From: Rhodobacter flavimaris
GTDB lineage: Bacteria > Pseudomonadota > Alphaproteobacteria > Rhodobacterales > Rhodobacteraceae
Assembly: GCF_021378075.1 (NCBI RefSeq)
Contig: NZ_JAJUOS010000001.1
Coordinates: forward strand, 372,001-436,000
Length of the DNA stretch: 64,000 bases
Reading direction: 5' to 3'
Part shown: positions 37,689 to 46,590 of the stretch, in pieces
Position numbering within the stretch: the stretch's first letter is position 1
Layout of the letters: every line of letters starts with the position of its first letter
Position numbers and translations under genes: made by a program
Notes under the pieces: model-generated
What the model saw: only the letters and a program-made list of their open reading frames with translations
Databases searched by the model: none
What the model was told of the DNA's origin: nothing

Positions 37689-37715
37689 CAGGAAAACCCG
37701 ACTGGCGTTTTCCTG
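37689..37715 (+). terminator. Hairpin after luxR-type gene
   Basis: CAGGAAAAC (37689-37697) and GTTTTCCTG (37707-37715) pair perfectly around a 9-base loop, five bases after the stop. There is no T-run after it. The rest of the gap to 37900 shows nothing I recognise beyond short CCGG-rich repeats. Confidence 0.5.
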
Positions 37716-37900
37716 CCGATATGGTTTCATAGAAATGTTCCGTGAGTGGTGGCTTTGGCCAGGAACTAGGGCTGGAACGAGGTCGATGATTGTTCCGATA
37801 GCGGGCTAGCTCTCCGGTTTTCCCGGATTAGGTCCGGGCGTTCGTATTTTCGGACGTCCGGCCTTTCTATTTTTGGGCCCTGAAAAGCGTCCAGACAAAG

Positions 37901-37928
37901 AAAAACGCCGCCCAGTTGGGGCGGCGTT
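37901..37928 (-). terminator. Rho-independent terminator of rpsB-tsf
   Basis: On the minus strand AACGCCGCC(CC) pairs with GGGCGGCGTT around a short loop, followed by TTTTT. It lies 20 bases after the tsf stop and ends the ribosomal operon transcript. Confidence 0.92.
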
Positions 37929-37948
37929 CGTTTGTTCGAGGCGAAAGA

Positions 37949-38860
37949 TCAGGCGCCAGCCATGGTCTTGGCGACTTCGGCGGCGAAGTCCTCTTCTTTC
38001 TTCTCGATGCCTTCGCCGACGGCGACGCGGGCATAACCGGTGATCTCGACGCCGGCCTCTTTCGCGGCCTGCTCGACGGTCAGGTCCGGGTTGATGACGA
38101 AAGCCTGGCCAAGCAGCGTGTTCTCGGCGAGGAATTTCTTCATGCGGCCCGGGATGATGTTGTTGTGGATCACCTGCTCGGGCTTCGGCTTGGCCGAGGT
38201 CGCGTTCTCTTCCAGCGCCTTGGCGGTCTGCACCTGCAGCTCGCGCTCGACAACGGTCGGATCGAGGGTCGCTTCCGAGAGCGAGAGCGGGTTGGTCGCC
38301 GCGATGTGCATCGCGAACTGCTTGCCGATCTCTTGTGCCTTGGCCGCGTCACCCTTCAGCGCGACGAGCACGCCGATCTTGCCCATGCCTTCGGCAGCGG
38401 CGTTGTGCACGTAGGACACGACACTGTCGCCTTCCAGCATATGCATGCGGCGGAAGGTCATGTTCTCGCCGATACGGGCGATGGCGTTGGTCAGAACCTG
38501 CTCGACGGTTTCGCCGTTCAGGTCGGCAGCCTTGACGACCTCAACCGATTCACCGGTTTCCAGCGCGATCTTGGTGATCTCGCGAACCAGGCTCTGGAAG
38601 TCGGCGTTCTTGGCGACGAAGTCGGTTTCCGAGTTGATCTCGATGGCGACGCCACGGCCGGCATCAACAGCCACGCCGATCAGGCCTTCGGCGGCCACAC
38701 GGTCGGCTTTCTTGGCGGCTTTCGCTAGGCCCTTGGTGCGCAGCCAGTCGATGGCGGCTTCCATGTCGCCATTGGTCTCGGTCAGCGCCTTCTTGGCGTC
38801 CATCATGCCTGCGCCCGAAGTTTCGCGCAGTTCTTTCACCATCGCAGCGGTAATCGCCAT
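37949..38860 (-). CDS. tsf: Translation elongation factor Ts
   Basis: EF-Ts (303 aa) recharges EF-Tu with GTP. The N-terminal UBA-like part has '[21 protein letters not shown]', followed by '[23 protein letters not shown]' and the '[10 protein letters not shown]' motif that contacts EF-Tu. Length and order are typical for alphaproteobacteria. The gene follows rpsB by 72 bases and is preceded by AGGAGAG. Confidence 0.98.
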   Translation of the reverse strand: MAITAAMVKELRETSGAGMMDAKKALTETNGDMEAAIDWLRTKGLAKAAKKADRVAAEGLIGVAVDAGRGVAIEINSETDFVAKNADFQSLVREITKIALETGESVEVVKAADLNGETVEQVLTNAIARIGENMTFRRMHMLEGDSVVSYVHNAAAEGMGKIGVLVALKGDAAKAQEIGKQFAMHIAATNPLSLSEATLDPTVVERELQVQTAKALEENATSAKPKPEQVIHNNIIPGRMKKFLAENTLLGQAFVINPDLTVEQAAKEAGVEITGYARVAVGEGIEKKEEDFAAEVAKTMAGA

Positions 38861-38885
38861 GGGATCTCTCCTCTGAATTGGGTCT

Positions 38886-38905
38886 GGGCGGGGTTACCCC
38901 CGCCC
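38886..38905 (-). repeat. Hairpin between rpsB and tsf
   Basis: GGGCGGGG and CCCCGCCC pair around a 4-base loop in the rpsB-tsf gap. The lack of a T-run suggests partial attenuation or mRNA protection, not full termination. Confidence 0.5.
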
Positions 38906-38932
38906 GATGTCATCCGTGTGACGGACGAGGCC

Positions 38933-39688
38933 TCAGGCCTCGGCAGCTTCCTCGACGGGCGCTTCTTCGAGCGCGCCGAGATCGACGCCGGCAGCGCCCA
39001 TCTGGGCGGTCATGCCGTCGAGAGCCGCACGGCTCACGAGGTCGCAGTAGAGCGAGATGGCGCGTGCAGCGTCATCGTTGCCCGGGATGATGTAGTCCAC
39101 GCCCTTGGGCGAGCAGTTGGTGTCGACCACGGCCACAACCGGGATACCCAGCTTCTGGGCTTCGAGGATGGCGAGGTCTTCCTTGTTCACGTCGATGATG
39201 AACAGCAGGTCCGGCAGGCCGCCCATCTCGCGGATACCGCCGAGCGAGGCTTGCAGTTTGATCTGCTCGCGCTCCATCTGGAGACGCTCTTTCTTGGTCA
39301 GACCTTCGGCGCCCGAAGCGAGCACTTCGTCGATCTGCTTGAGACGCTGGATCGACTGCGAAACGGTCTTCCAGTTGGTGAGCGTGCCGCCCAGCCAACG
39401 GTGGTTCATGTAATACTGTGCGCACTTTTCAGCGGCTTCGGCGACGGCTTTCGCAGCCTGACGCTTGGTGCCGACGAACAGAACACGGCCGCCCTTGGCG
39501 ACGGTGTCGCGCACGACTTGCAGAGCAGCGTCCAGCATCGGGACGGTCTGGGTCAGGTCGATGATGTGGATACCATTGCGGTCGCCATAGATGAACTCCG
39601 CCATGCGCGGGTTCCAGCGTTGCGTCTGGTGACCAAAGTGAACGCCAGCTTCGAGCAGCTGACGCATGGAGAAATCGGGAAGCGCCAT
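38933..39688 (-). CDS. rpsB: 30S ribosomal protein S2
   Basis: S2 (251 aa) binds the head of the 30S subunit. The start '[20 protein letters not shown]' is the typical alphaproteobacterial form, with family motifs '[21 protein letters not shown]', '[13 protein letters not shown]', '[13 protein letters not shown]' and '[13 protein letters not shown]'. ATG 39688 is chosen because AAGGA lies at proper distance; ATG 39694 touches the ribosome site. It is followed by tsf on the same transcript. Confidence 0.98.
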   Translation of the reverse strand: MALPDFSMRQLLEAGVHFGHQTQRWNPRMAEFIYGDRNGIHIIDLTQTVPMLDAALQVVRDTVAKGGRVLFVGTKRQAAKAVAEAAEKCAQYYMNHRWLGGTLTNWKTVSQSIQRLKQIDEVLASGAEGLTKKERLQMEREQIKLQASLGGIREMGGLPDLLFIIDVNKEDLAILEAQKLGIPVVAVVDTNCSPKGVDYIIPGNDDAARAISLYCDLVSRAALDGMTAQMGAAGVDLGALEEAPVEEAAEA

Positions 39689-39803
39689 GTCCATTTCCTT
39701 TTCCGGTTTGCGCCTGAGCGGAGGATTAGGGGGATTACCCCAACCGGTGGACCGAACGGGGATTTCTCCCCCGAAGGCCCGCCTCCGCCTGTGAAGTGCG
39801 CGC

Positions 39804-39832
39804 GATATAGCCGCCATTGATCGCCATGGCAA
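39804..39832 (-). promoter_or_regulatory. Candidate sigma-70 promoter of rpsB-tsf
   Basis: On the minus strand TTGCCA (39827-39832) is followed after exactly 17 bases by TATATC (39804-39809), about 115 bases before the rpsB start. The hexamers match the consensus at 4 of 6 positions each. Confidence 0.55.
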
Positions 39833-39878
39833 CCCCCTGCCCTCTTGCGCTGCTCAACAATGAGATGCACCAAGAGGC

Positions 39879-40784
39879 ATGACAGACAAACCAGACATTC
39901 TTTGCATTGGCTCGGTCCTGTGGGACATCATAGGGCGCGCCTCGGTTCATATGCGCGCAGGCTCCGATGTACCAGGCCATATCCTGCGCCTGCCGGGCGG
40001 CGTGGCGATGAATATTGCCATGACGCTGACGCGCTTTGGCCTGCGGCCAGCGATCCTGACGGCCATCGGGCGCGACAGCCAGGGCGCCGACCTGATCGCC
40101 GAGGCTAAGGTACAGGGCATCGACTGCCGTTTTCTCTACCGTTCGGACGATCTACCGACTGACCGCTATATGGCGATCGAGGGCGCGAACGGCCTGATCG
40201 CCGCGATAGCCGATGCGCATTCGCTGGAGCAGGCGGGCGACAAGATCCTGCGCCCGCTAGGCGATGGCCGCCTTGGCAGCGCCGAGGCCCCGTGGTCCGG
40301 CCCTATCGCGCTCGATGGCAACCTGACCCAAGCGTTGCTGTCTGAAATCGCGCGCTCACCCCTGTTCGCGCAGGCCGATCTGCGCGTGGCCCCGGCCAGC
40401 CCCGGCAAGGCCGAGCGTCTCGCGCCCCTGCTGCGCCACCCGCGCACAACGCTTTATGTGAACCTCGAAGAGGCCGGCATCCTGTGTCAGCGCGACTTCG
40501 ACAGCGCCGAGGCGGCCGCGCGGGGCTTGCTCGCCCGCGGGGCCACCCGCGCCTTGGTGACCGATGGCGGCAAGGCTGCCGCCGACGGCGCGCGGATCGG
40601 GGATGAGCAAAGCGTTCTCGTTGCCGCCCCGCCCCCCGTCATGGTGACCCGCGTCACTGGCGCAGGCGATACTTTCATGGCGGCGCATCTTGTCGCCGAA
40701 CGCGACGGCGCAGACCGCGCCGAAGCCCTTGACCGCGCCCTCAAGGCTGCGGCGCGTTACGTTTCCGGAGAAATGGCCATATGA
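39879..40784 (+). CDS. psuK: PfkB-family pseudouridine kinase
   Basis: The 301-aa PfkB/ribokinase-fold protein has the N-terminal signature 'PGGVAMNIAMTLTRFGLRPA' and the C-terminal ATP/anion-hole motif 'TRVTGAGDTFMAAHL' with the catalytic Asp. Its start region 'ILCIGSVLWDIIGRA' is typical of nucleoside kinases. It overlaps psuG by 4 bases, so the likely role is phosphorylation of pseudouridine to pseudouridine-5'-phosphate, the substrate of PsuG. The substrate is inferred from the pairing. Confidence 0.9.
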   Translation: MTDKPDILCIGSVLWDIIGRASVHMRAGSDVPGHILRLPGGVAMNIAMTLTRFGLRPAILTAIGRDSQGADLIAEAKVQGIDCRFLYRSDDLPTDRYMAIEGANGLIAAIADAHSLEQAGDKILRPLGDGRLGSAEAPWSGPIALDGNLTQALLSEIARSPLFAQADLRVAPASPGKAERLAPLLRHPRTTLYVNLEEAGILCQRDFDSAEAAARGLLARGATRALVTDGGKAAADGARIGDEQSVLVAAPPPVMVTRVTGAGDTFMAAHLVAERDGADRAEALDRALKAAARYVSGEMAI

Positions 40785-41695
40785 CTGCCCCCCTCACCTT
40801 CGCCCCCGAAGTCCGCGCAGCACTTGATGCAGGCAAACCCGTCGTGGCGCTCGAATCCACCATCATCACGCATGGGATGCCCTATCCGCAGAACCTTGAA
40901 ACCGCCCGCGCGGTCGAGGCTGAGGTGCGCGCCGCAGGCGCCACCCCCGCGACCATCGCGATCATGGGCGGCCATATCCATATCGGCCTGACCGACGAAG
41001 AGCTGGAACGTCTTGCACAGGCAGAGGATGTCATGAAGCTCAGCCGCGCCGATCTGGCTGTCTGCCTTGCCGCGAACGGGACCGGGGCGACGACCGTCGC
41101 GGCTACCATGATCTGCGCGGCATTGGCGGGGATCCCCGTTTTCGCTACGGGCGGCATCGGTGGCGTGCATCGCGGGGCCGAGGAAAGTTTCGACATCTCG
41201 GCCGACCTCGTGGAACTCGGCCTGACCCCGGTCACGGTTGTTGCGGCGGGCGCCAAGGCGATCCTCGACCTGCCGAAAACGCTCGAGGTTCTGGAAACCA
41301 ATGGCGTGCCGGTGATTGCGTTTGGCCAGGACGAGTTTCCCGCCTTCTGGTCGCGCAACTCGGGCCTCAAGGCTCCGCTGCGCGCCGATACCGCGGCCCA
41401 GATTGCCGAGGCGCATCTGATGCGCGCCCAACTTGGCCTGAGCGGCGGCCAACTGGTAGCCAACCCGATCCCGCCCGAGGCTGAAATCGCCCGCGAAGAG
41501 ATCGTGCCGGTGATCGAAACCGCGTTGGCCGAGGCTGCCGCCCAAGGCATCGCAGCAAAGGCGGTCACACCCTTCCTGCTCCAACGCATTTTCGAGCTGA
41601 CCGAGGGGCGCTCGCTCGCCTCGAATATCGCCCTTGTTCTGAACAATGCGCGGCTTGCAAGCCGCATCGCGGCCGAAATCTGCGTGCGGCGTTAG
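40781..41695 (+). CDS. psuG: Pseudouridine-5'-phosphate glycosidase
   Basis: PsuG (304 aa) splits pseudouridine-5'-phosphate to uracil and ribose-5-phosphate. The sequence shows 'VALESTIITHGMPYPQNLETA', 'ATIAIMGGHIHIGL', 'VFATGGIGGVHRGAE' and 'GLKAPLRADTAAQIA', all typical of the family. Together with psuK it forms a complete pseudouridine salvage pair. Confidence 0.96.
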   Translation: MTAPLTFAPEVRAALDAGKPVVALESTIITHGMPYPQNLETARAVEAEVRAAGATPATIAIMGGHIHIGLTDEELERLAQAEDVMKLSRADLAVCLAANGTGATTVAATMICAALAGIPVFATGGIGGVHRGAEESFDISADLVELGLTPVTVVAAGAKAILDLPKTLEVLETNGVPVIAFGQDEFPAFWSRNSGLKAPLRADTAAQIAEAHLMRAQLGLSGGQLVANPIPPEAEIAREEIVPVIETALAEAAAQGIAAKAVTPFLLQRIFELTEGRSLASNIALVLNNARLASRIAAEICVRR

Positions 41696-41696
41696 C

Positions 41697-41723
41697 GCGC
41701 CCATTGCGCCTTGAATTGGGCGC
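41697..41723 (+). terminator. Hairpin after psuG
   Basis: GCGCCCA and TGGGCGC form a 7-base stem right after the psuG stop. No T-run; possible terminator or processing site. Confidence 0.4.
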
Positions 41724-41759
41724 CCCTAACTAACGGGAAACACCCACAGGGATCACCAC

Positions 41760-42452
41760 ATGACCACGCCGCCACCCGAGCCCCACCGCCGCAGAAGCGT
41801 TTTCGCGGGGCTGAGGGCCTCATTCCTGACGGGGCTGGTGGTCATTGCACCGATCGGCCTCACCGTATGGATCATGTGGACTGTCGCCGGCTGGGTCGAT
41901 AGCTGGGTGCTGCCGATGGTGCCGCACCCGTGGCGCCCCGAGCAATATATCGGCATCAACCTGCGGGGCATCGGCGTGCTGATCTTCCTGCTTTTCACGA
42001 TCATCGTGGGCTGGCTTGCCAAGGGGCTGATCGGGCGCTCATTGCTGCGCGCGGGCGAGCGGCTGGTGGACCGGATGCCGGTCGTGCGCTCGGTCTATAA
42101 CGGGCTCAAGCAGATCGCCGAAACCGTGCTGTCGCAGGGTGAGGCCAAGTTCGACAAGGCCTGCCTGATCGAATACCCGCGGCCCGGCCTCAAGGCCGTT
42201 GCCTTCGTGTCCTCACGCGCGAAGGGCGAGATCGCCAATACGAGCGACCCGGACGATCCGTTGATTTCGGTCTTCCTGCCGACAACGCCGAACCCGACCT
42301 CGGGCTTCCTGCTATTCGTTCCGCAGTCGCAGATCACCTATCTGAGCATGAGCGTCGAGGATGCGGCGAAGCTGATCATCTCGGCCGGTCTGGTCTATCC
42401 CACGCCGAAAACTCAGGACAAGCCCGGCTCTAAAGAGCGCGCCCCGCAGTAA
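41760..42452 (+). CDS. DUF502 family membrane protein
   Basis: A 230-aa protein with two membrane segments near residues 18-45 ('FLTGLVVIAPIGLTVWIMW') and 60-88 ('GIGVLIFLLFTIIVGWLAKG'). A soluble domain follows, with 'PVVRSVYNGLKQIAETVL' and 'PNPTSGFLLFVPQSQI', the DUF502 pattern. Function of the family is unknown in bacteria. No operon partner is obvious; a terminator follows directly. Confidence 0.88.
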   Translation: MTTPPPEPHRRRSVFAGLRASFLTGLVVIAPIGLTVWIMWTVAGWVDSWVLPMVPHPWRPEQYIGINLRGIGVLIFLLFTIIVGWLAKGLIGRSLLRAGERLVDRMPVVRSVYNGLKQIAETVLSQGEAKFDKACLIEYPRPGLKAVAFVSSRAKGEIANTSDPDDPLISVFLPTTPNPTSGFLLFVPQSQITYLSMSVEDAAKLIISAGLVYPTPKTQDKPGSKERAPQ

Positions 42453-42459
42453 GGGAATA

Positions 42460-42486
42460 CGGCGCCGAGGCCCTGCCCCGGCGCCG
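42460..42486 (+). terminator. Terminator-like hairpin after DUF502 gene
   Basis: CGGCGCCG occurs at 42460-42467 and again at 42479-42486; being self-complementary, the two copies pair, with further G-C pairs inside, and CTTTC follows. It separates two convergent genes and may work both ways. Confidence 0.55.
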
Positions 42487-42492
42487 CTTTCA

Positions 42493-43272
42493 TTACAATG
42501 CCGTCCAGCCGCCATCGACCGAGATCGTCGTCCCGGTGATCTGCGCCGCCGCGTCCGAGCACAGGAAGACGGCGGTGCCGCCCAGTTGCTCGACCGTTGC
42601 GAACTCGCGCGAGGGCTGACGTTCAAGCATCACCTTCTTGATGACCTCTTCGCGGCCCATGTTGTGGGTCTTCATCTGATCGGGGATCTGCGCCTCGACC
42701 AGCGGGGTCAGCACGTAGCCCGGGCAGATCGCGTTGCAGGTGATCGGCTCTTCGGCGGTCTCAAGCGCGGTCACCTTGGTCAGGCCGACAACGCCGTGCT
42801 TGGCCGCGACATAGGCCGACTTGTAGGGCGAGGCCGTCAACCCGTGCGCAGAGGCGATATTAACGATGCGGCCCCAACCGGCCTCGCGCATCATCGGCAG
42901 CGCCGCCGCCGTCGTGTGGAAGGCGGAGCTGAGGTTGATCGCGATGATCGCGTTCCACTTGTCCGCCGGGAATTTGTCGATCGGAGAGACATACTGGATG
43001 CCCGCATTGTTCACGAGGATGTCGCAGATACCCGCCTGCTCGACCAGCGCGCGGCATTCCTCGGCGCTTGACATATCGGCTTTGATGTAGCGCGCGACGA
43101 CGCCGAATTCCTTGCCAAGATCCTCGGCCAGCTTGTGGTCCTCGGGCCGGTCCGTGAAGGAGTTCAGCACGACATTCGCCCCCGCCCTTGCCAGCTCCCG
43201 CGCCACGCCGAGCCCGATGCCCGAGTTAGAGCCGGTAATGATGGCGGTTTTCCCCTTGAGCGTCATGGTCAT
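42493..43272 (-). CDS. bdhA: 3-hydroxybutyrate dehydrogenase (SDR)
   Basis: The 259-aa short-chain dehydrogenase oxidises 3-hydroxybutyrate to acetoacetate with NAD, in PHB turnover. It has the cofactor loop 'TGSNSGIGLGVARELA', 'LVNNAGIQYVSPIDKFP', 'IVNIASAHGLTASPYKSAYVAAKHG' with Ser-Tyr-Lys, and the bdh-typical 'ICPGYVLTPLVEAQIPDQ'. Two starts are possible: ATG 43272, four bases after AAGGAG, and ATG 43266, used by most relatives. Confidence 0.93.
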   Translation of the reverse strand: MTMTLKGKTAIITGSNSGIGLGVARELARAGANVVLNSFTDRPEDHKLAEDLGKEFGVVARYIKADMSSAEECRALVEQAGICDILVNNAGIQYVSPIDKFPADKWNAIIAINLSSAFHTTAAALPMMREAGWGRIVNIASAHGLTASPYKSAYVAAKHGVVGLTKVTALETAEEPITCNAICPGYVLTPLVEAQIPDQMKTHNMGREEVIKKVMLERQPSREFATVEQLGGTAVFLCSDAAAQITGTTISVDGGWTAL

Positions 43273-43370
43273 CTCTCTCCTTCCAACGGATTTCCGGCGC
43301 GAGATTATCCGACTGCGCAGCAATATCCATGCCGCTTGAACAAAAAACTGTGAGGAGGCGATCAGGGCAT

Positions 43371-43398
43371 AAAAAAACGCCCGCACGAGGCGGGCGTT
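43371..43398 (-). terminator. Rho-independent terminator facing left
   Basis: On the minus strand AACGCCCGC pairs with GCGGGCGTT around a 5-base loop, followed by seven T. It stands upstream of bdhA, so it ends some other minus-strand transcript, the candidate small RNA. Confidence 0.88.
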
Positions 43399-43444
43399 AA
43401 GTCATGAGGCAGGTTTCATACAGGCAAGAAACCTATCGAGCAGT
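43371..43444 (-). ncRNA. Candidate small RNA
   Basis: In the gap between bdhA and the yejA-like gene the minus strand carries a promoter-like pair and then about 74 bases without a reading frame. There is a 7-base stem (AGGTTTC/GAAACCT on the plus strand at 43411-43417 and 43428-43434) and finally a strong terminator. A leftward terminator here has no protein gene to serve, since the gene on its right runs the other way. I infer a small RNA starting near 43444. Confidence 0.5.
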
Positions 43445-43450
43445 GCTTTC

Positions 43451-43479
43451 TATATACGCCTAACCTCTCGCCTATCCAA
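43451..43479 (-). promoter_or_regulatory. Candidate promoter of the small RNA
   Basis: Minus strand TTGGAT (43474-43479), exactly 17 bases, then TATATA (43451-43456). Spacing is ideal; hexamers are moderate. It points at the hairpins that end in the terminator at 43371. Confidence 0.4.
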
Positions 43480-43554
43480 GGGAAAAGTTTGCCTAACCCC
43501 GCGTCGGCGTTTAGCTTGCAACCCAAATTCGGACGCGAAACAGGGTGTGTCGCA

Positions 43555-45378
43555 ATGGTGAAATCGGTGATTTGTCGTGCTCTTCGGGCCTCGTTGCTGG
43601 CGCTGAGCCCTGTATTGCTTGGGGCAGCCGCCTGGGCAGAGCCGCAGCACGGAATTGCCATGTATGGCGCACCTGCCCTGCCCGAGGGGTTCACCCACCT
43701 TCCCTATGCCAACCCGGAGGCTCCTAAGGGTGGCAGAATCCGCATGGGCGAATCGGGTAGCTTTGACAGCCTCAACCCCTGGATCCTCAACGGGCGCGCC
43801 GCGCAGGGGATTTCCGCCTATGTCACCGAATCGCTCATGGGCCGCAGCTACGACGAGCCCTTCACCCTTTACGGTCTGCTGGCCGAAAGCGTCGAAACCG
43901 ACGAGGCACGCTCATGGGTCGAGTTCACCCTGCGCGAAAACGCGCGCTTTTCGGATGGCTCGCCTGTCACTGTCGAAGATGTGATGTGGTCCTATGAGAC
44001 GCTCGGCTCCCAGGGCCACCCGCGCTACCAGAACGCCTGGCGCAAGGTGGCCAAGATGGAGCAGACCGGCCCGCGCAGCCTGCGCTTCACCTTCTCCGAG
44101 CCCGACCGCGAACTCGCGCTGCTGATGGGGATGCGCCCGGTGCTCAAGAAGGCGCAGTGGGAGGGCAAGACCTTTGCCGAGGAAACGCAGACCGTGCCCG
44201 TCGGCTCCGGCCCCTATCTGATCGACCGCGTCGAGCAGGGCAAATACATCAGCCTCAAGCGCAACCCCGACTGGTGGGGCAAGGATCTGGGCTTCAACCG
44301 GGGCCAGCACAATTTCGATGAGATCCGCTACGACTATTTCGGCGATGGCGGGGTCGTCTTCGAGGCTTTCAAAGGCGGCGAGATCGACACCTGGCGCGAA
44401 ACGAACGCCGCGAAATGGGCGCGCGATTTCGACTTCCCGGCGGTGCAGGATGGCCGCGTCGTCAAATCCGAGATCCCGCACCAGCGCCCCTCGGGTATCC
44501 AGGGCCTCGTAATGAACACCCGCAAGCCGGTCTTTGAGGACTGGCGCGTGCGCGAGGCGATGATGCTCGCCTTCAACTTCGAATTCATCAACGCCACGCT
44601 GAATGATGGCAGCGAGCCGCGCATCACCTCGTTCTTCTCGAACTCGGTTCTGGGGATGCAGCCGGGGGCAGCGCAGGGCAAGGTTGCCGAACTACTTGCG
44701 CCCTTCGCCGCCGACCTGCTGCCGGGCGTCATCGCCGGCTACGAACTGCCGGTCTCCGACGGGTCCGAGCTGAACCGCGGTAATACCCGCAAGGCGATCA
44801 AGCTGCTCGAGGAAGCCGGCTGGCAGGTGGACAAGGACGGCGTTCTGAAGAACGCGGACGGCACCCCATTCACCTTCGAGATCGTCCTGCAACAGGGCGC
44901 GGCCGAGACCTCATCGGTGGTTGATATCTACGTCGAGGCGCTCTCGCGGCTTGGGATCTTCCCGAAGGTGACCAATATCGACGACGCGCAGTACACCGCG
45001 CGCACGAACGCCTATGACTTCGACATGGCATGGTATGTCCGCGCGCTCTCGCTCTCGCCGGGCAATGAGCAGATGCTTTACTGGGGCGCGCGCGGCGTGA
45101 CCGAGCCTGGCTCGCGCAACTGGATGGGCATGAACGTGCCCGCCGCAGAGGTCATGGTCACCGCCATGGTCAGCGCCCGCGAGACCGAGGATTTCATCGC
45201 CGCGACTCAGGCACTCGACCGTATCCTGACAGCGGGGCGCTACGTGATCCCCAGCTGGTATTCGCGCGTGTCGCGGCTGGCACATATTCGTGAACTTCAC
45301 TTCCCCGAGCGGCTTCCGCTATACGGGGATTGGCCGGGCTTTCAGCCCGATGTCTGGTGGTATGAGGAAGCGCAATGA
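43555..45378 (+). CDS. ABC transporter substrate-binding protein, family 5 (YejA-like)
   Basis: The 607-aa periplasmic protein has a signal peptide 'LRASLLALSPVLLGAAAWA' and the peptide/nickel-binding protein family 5 fold. It shows 'LPYANPEAPKGGRIRMGESG', 'GSFDSLNPWILNGRAAQG' and 'YETLGSQGHPRYQNAW', the YejA type of oligopeptide binding proteins. The start at 43555 is chosen for the signal peptide; the ribosome site is weak. No permease or ATPase genes follow; instead a tiny lipoprotein gene overlaps its stop, so the transporter partners lie elsewhere. Confidence 0.88.
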   Translation: MVKSVICRALRASLLALSPVLLGAAAWAEPQHGIAMYGAPALPEGFTHLPYANPEAPKGGRIRMGESGSFDSLNPWILNGRAAQGISAYVTESLMGRSYDEPFTLYGLLAESVETDEARSWVEFTLRENARFSDGSPVTVEDVMWSYETLGSQGHPRYQNAWRKVAKMEQTGPRSLRFTFSEPDRELALLMGMRPVLKKAQWEGKTFAEETQTVPVGSGPYLIDRVEQGKYISLKRNPDWWGKDLGFNRGQHNFDEIRYDYFGDGGVVFEAFKGGEIDTWRETNAAKWARDFDFPAVQDGRVVKSEIPHQRPSGIQGLVMNTRKPVFEDWRVREAMMLAFNFEFINATLNDGSEPRITSFFSNSVLGMQPGAAQGKVAELLAPFAADLLPGVIAGYELPVSDGSELNRGNTRKAIKLLEEAGWQVDKDGVLKNADGTPFTFEIVLQQGAAETSSVVDIYVEALSRLGIFPKVTNIDDAQYTARTNAYDFDMAWYVRALSLSPGNEQMLYWGARGVTEPGSRNWMGMNVPAAEVMVTAMVSARETEDFIAATQALDRILTAGRYVIPSWYSRVSRLAHIRELHFPERLPLYGDWPGFQPDVWWYEEAQ

Positions 45379-45491
45379 AGAAACTGATCCTTCTGGCGGC
45401 CCTGGCGGCGGCATTGGCTGGCTGTAACACCGTGGCGGGCGTGGGCGATGACGTCTCCAGCGGCGCGCGCACGGTTCAGGGCTGGTTCTGA
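45375..45491 (+). CDS. Entericidin-like small lipoprotein
   Basis: A 38-aa peptide: a Lys-Lys start, a hydrophobic signal, lipobox 'LAGC' (Cys17) and the short mature part 'NTVAGVGDDVSSGARTVQGWF' (given in part: Cys-Asn-Thr-Val-Ala-Gly to Gly-Trp-Phe), typical of entericidin A/B family lipoproteins. These are small outer-membrane-associated peptides, sometimes linked to toxin-antidote or stress roles. The start overlaps the upstream stop (ATGA). Confidence 0.8.
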   Translation: MKKLILLAALAAALAGCNTVAGVGDDVSSGARTVQGWF

Positions 45492-45594
45492 CGCCGCCTG
45501 CCCGCGCGATTTTCCTTTTCTTTCGAGACGTTGAGGCGCAAACTTTGCCAAGGGCGCGCGAATGGAGGAGTCGCGCCCCGGCAAGGAGTTGTCA

Positions 45595-45918
45595 ATGAAA
45601 TGGCATCACATACAGGAAAACTGGGCAGCCTTTTACGACGCCATTCTGGATCGCTGGCCTGACGCCGACGAGGCAGAGCTTGAGGAGATCGACGGCGATC
45701 AGCGCGCCTTCATCGCCTATATCGCCGAACTGTCCGGCCAGGAGCCCGGCGACGCGCGCGAGGAAATCCGCGAATGGATGATGGGCGAATTGCCCTCGGA
45801 CGTTGTGATGGACCCGCGCCACGATAACCACTCCATCGCGCTCTCGGCCAAGTTCGTCCCAGAGGGCGAGGATGAATATGACGACGATTCCCGCTTTGGC
45901 GATGACGGGCGCGAGTGA
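45595..45918 (+). CDS. Small acidic CsbD-like protein
   Basis: A 107-aa very acidic protein without signal or membrane segment. The first 65 residues follow the CsbD stress-protein pattern (W-x2-I-x2-NW, x-F, D-RWP, L-x2-IDGD, a final EIREWM). A charged tail rich in Asp and Glu follows. CsbD proteins are stress-induced and of unknown activity. The start at 45595 follows AAGGAG. It abuts the stop of the convergent regulator gene. Confidence 0.65.
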   Translation: MKWHHIQENWAAFYDAILDRWPDADEAELEEIDGDQRAFIAYIAELSGQEPGDAREEIREWMMGELPSDVVMDPRHDNHSIALSAKFVPEGEDEYDDDSRFGDDGRE

Positions 45919-46542
45919 TCAGGTCAGCGACGTCACCCAGAGCACGGTCGCATCCTCGGGGCTGACCGAAATCAGGTTGTGGCCCATCGAGGCGTCGTAA
46001 TAGGCGCTGTCGCCGCGCTTGAGTTCGACGGGCTCATAGAACTCGGTGTAGAGGCGCACGACACCCGTCAGGACGTAGAGGAACTCTTCCCCGTCGTGGC
46101 GCACCCAGCCGTTGAACTCCTCGACCTTGCGGGCACGGATGCGGGCGCGGTACGGCAGCATCTGCTTGGTGCGCAGCGTGCCGGCCAGCAATTCATGCTC
46201 ATAGGTCGTGGTGATATGCGCGGCACCTTCGCCCGATTTGGTGACCGCCATGCGCCCCATCACCTGCCCCTTCGAGGGCGGCGTGAACAGCTGCGGGACC
46301 GAGATTTCCAGCCCTTCGGCCAGCTTCTTCAGCGCCTCATAGGTCGGCGACATCTGCCCGTTCTCGATTTTCGAGAGGGTCGAGCGCGCCAGTCCCACCG
46401 CATTCGCGGCCTGCTCCAGCGTCCAGCCACGGGCGCGGCGCAGCTCGCGCACGCGCGAGGCCAGGTCGATCGGCTCGGGCGAGATTTCCTCGCCGCTCTC
46501 GCGCGCGATGCGTATGATTTTAGCCTGCTCGATCTCGCCCAT
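45919..46542 (-). CDS. XRE-family regulator with C-terminal cupin
   Basis: The 207-aa protein has an N-terminal helix-turn-helix ('VRELRRARGWTLEQAANAVG', 'LARSTLSKIENGQMSPTYE') and a C-terminal cupin_2 ligand domain ('FNGWVRHDGEEFLYVLTGVV', 'RGDSAYYDASMGHNLISV'). This is the PuuR/SutR-like group, which senses small metabolites. It is divergently placed to the acyl-CoA synthetase gene 48 bases away, the usual sign that it regulates that gene. Confidence 0.88.
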   Translation of the reverse strand: MGEIEQAKIIRIARESGEEISPEPIDLASRVRELRRARGWTLEQAANAVGLARSTLSKIENGQMSPTYEALKKLAEGLEISVPQLFTPPSKGQVMGRMAVTKSGEGAAHITTTYEHELLAGTLRTKQMLPYRARIRARKVEEFNGWVRHDGEEFLYVLTGVVRLYTEFYEPVELKRGDSAYYDASMGHNLISVSPEDATVLWVTSLT

Positions 46543-46590
46543 CCTGGCCTCTGACTTGCATCGCAACCGGCTTGGACGTAGCAGACCTAT

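Noticed and set aside
37716..37900. Short CCGG-rich repeats between the luxR-type gene and the tsf terminator
   Set aside because: Some self-complementarity, but no promoter, terminator or conserved fold that would support a separate RNA gene.
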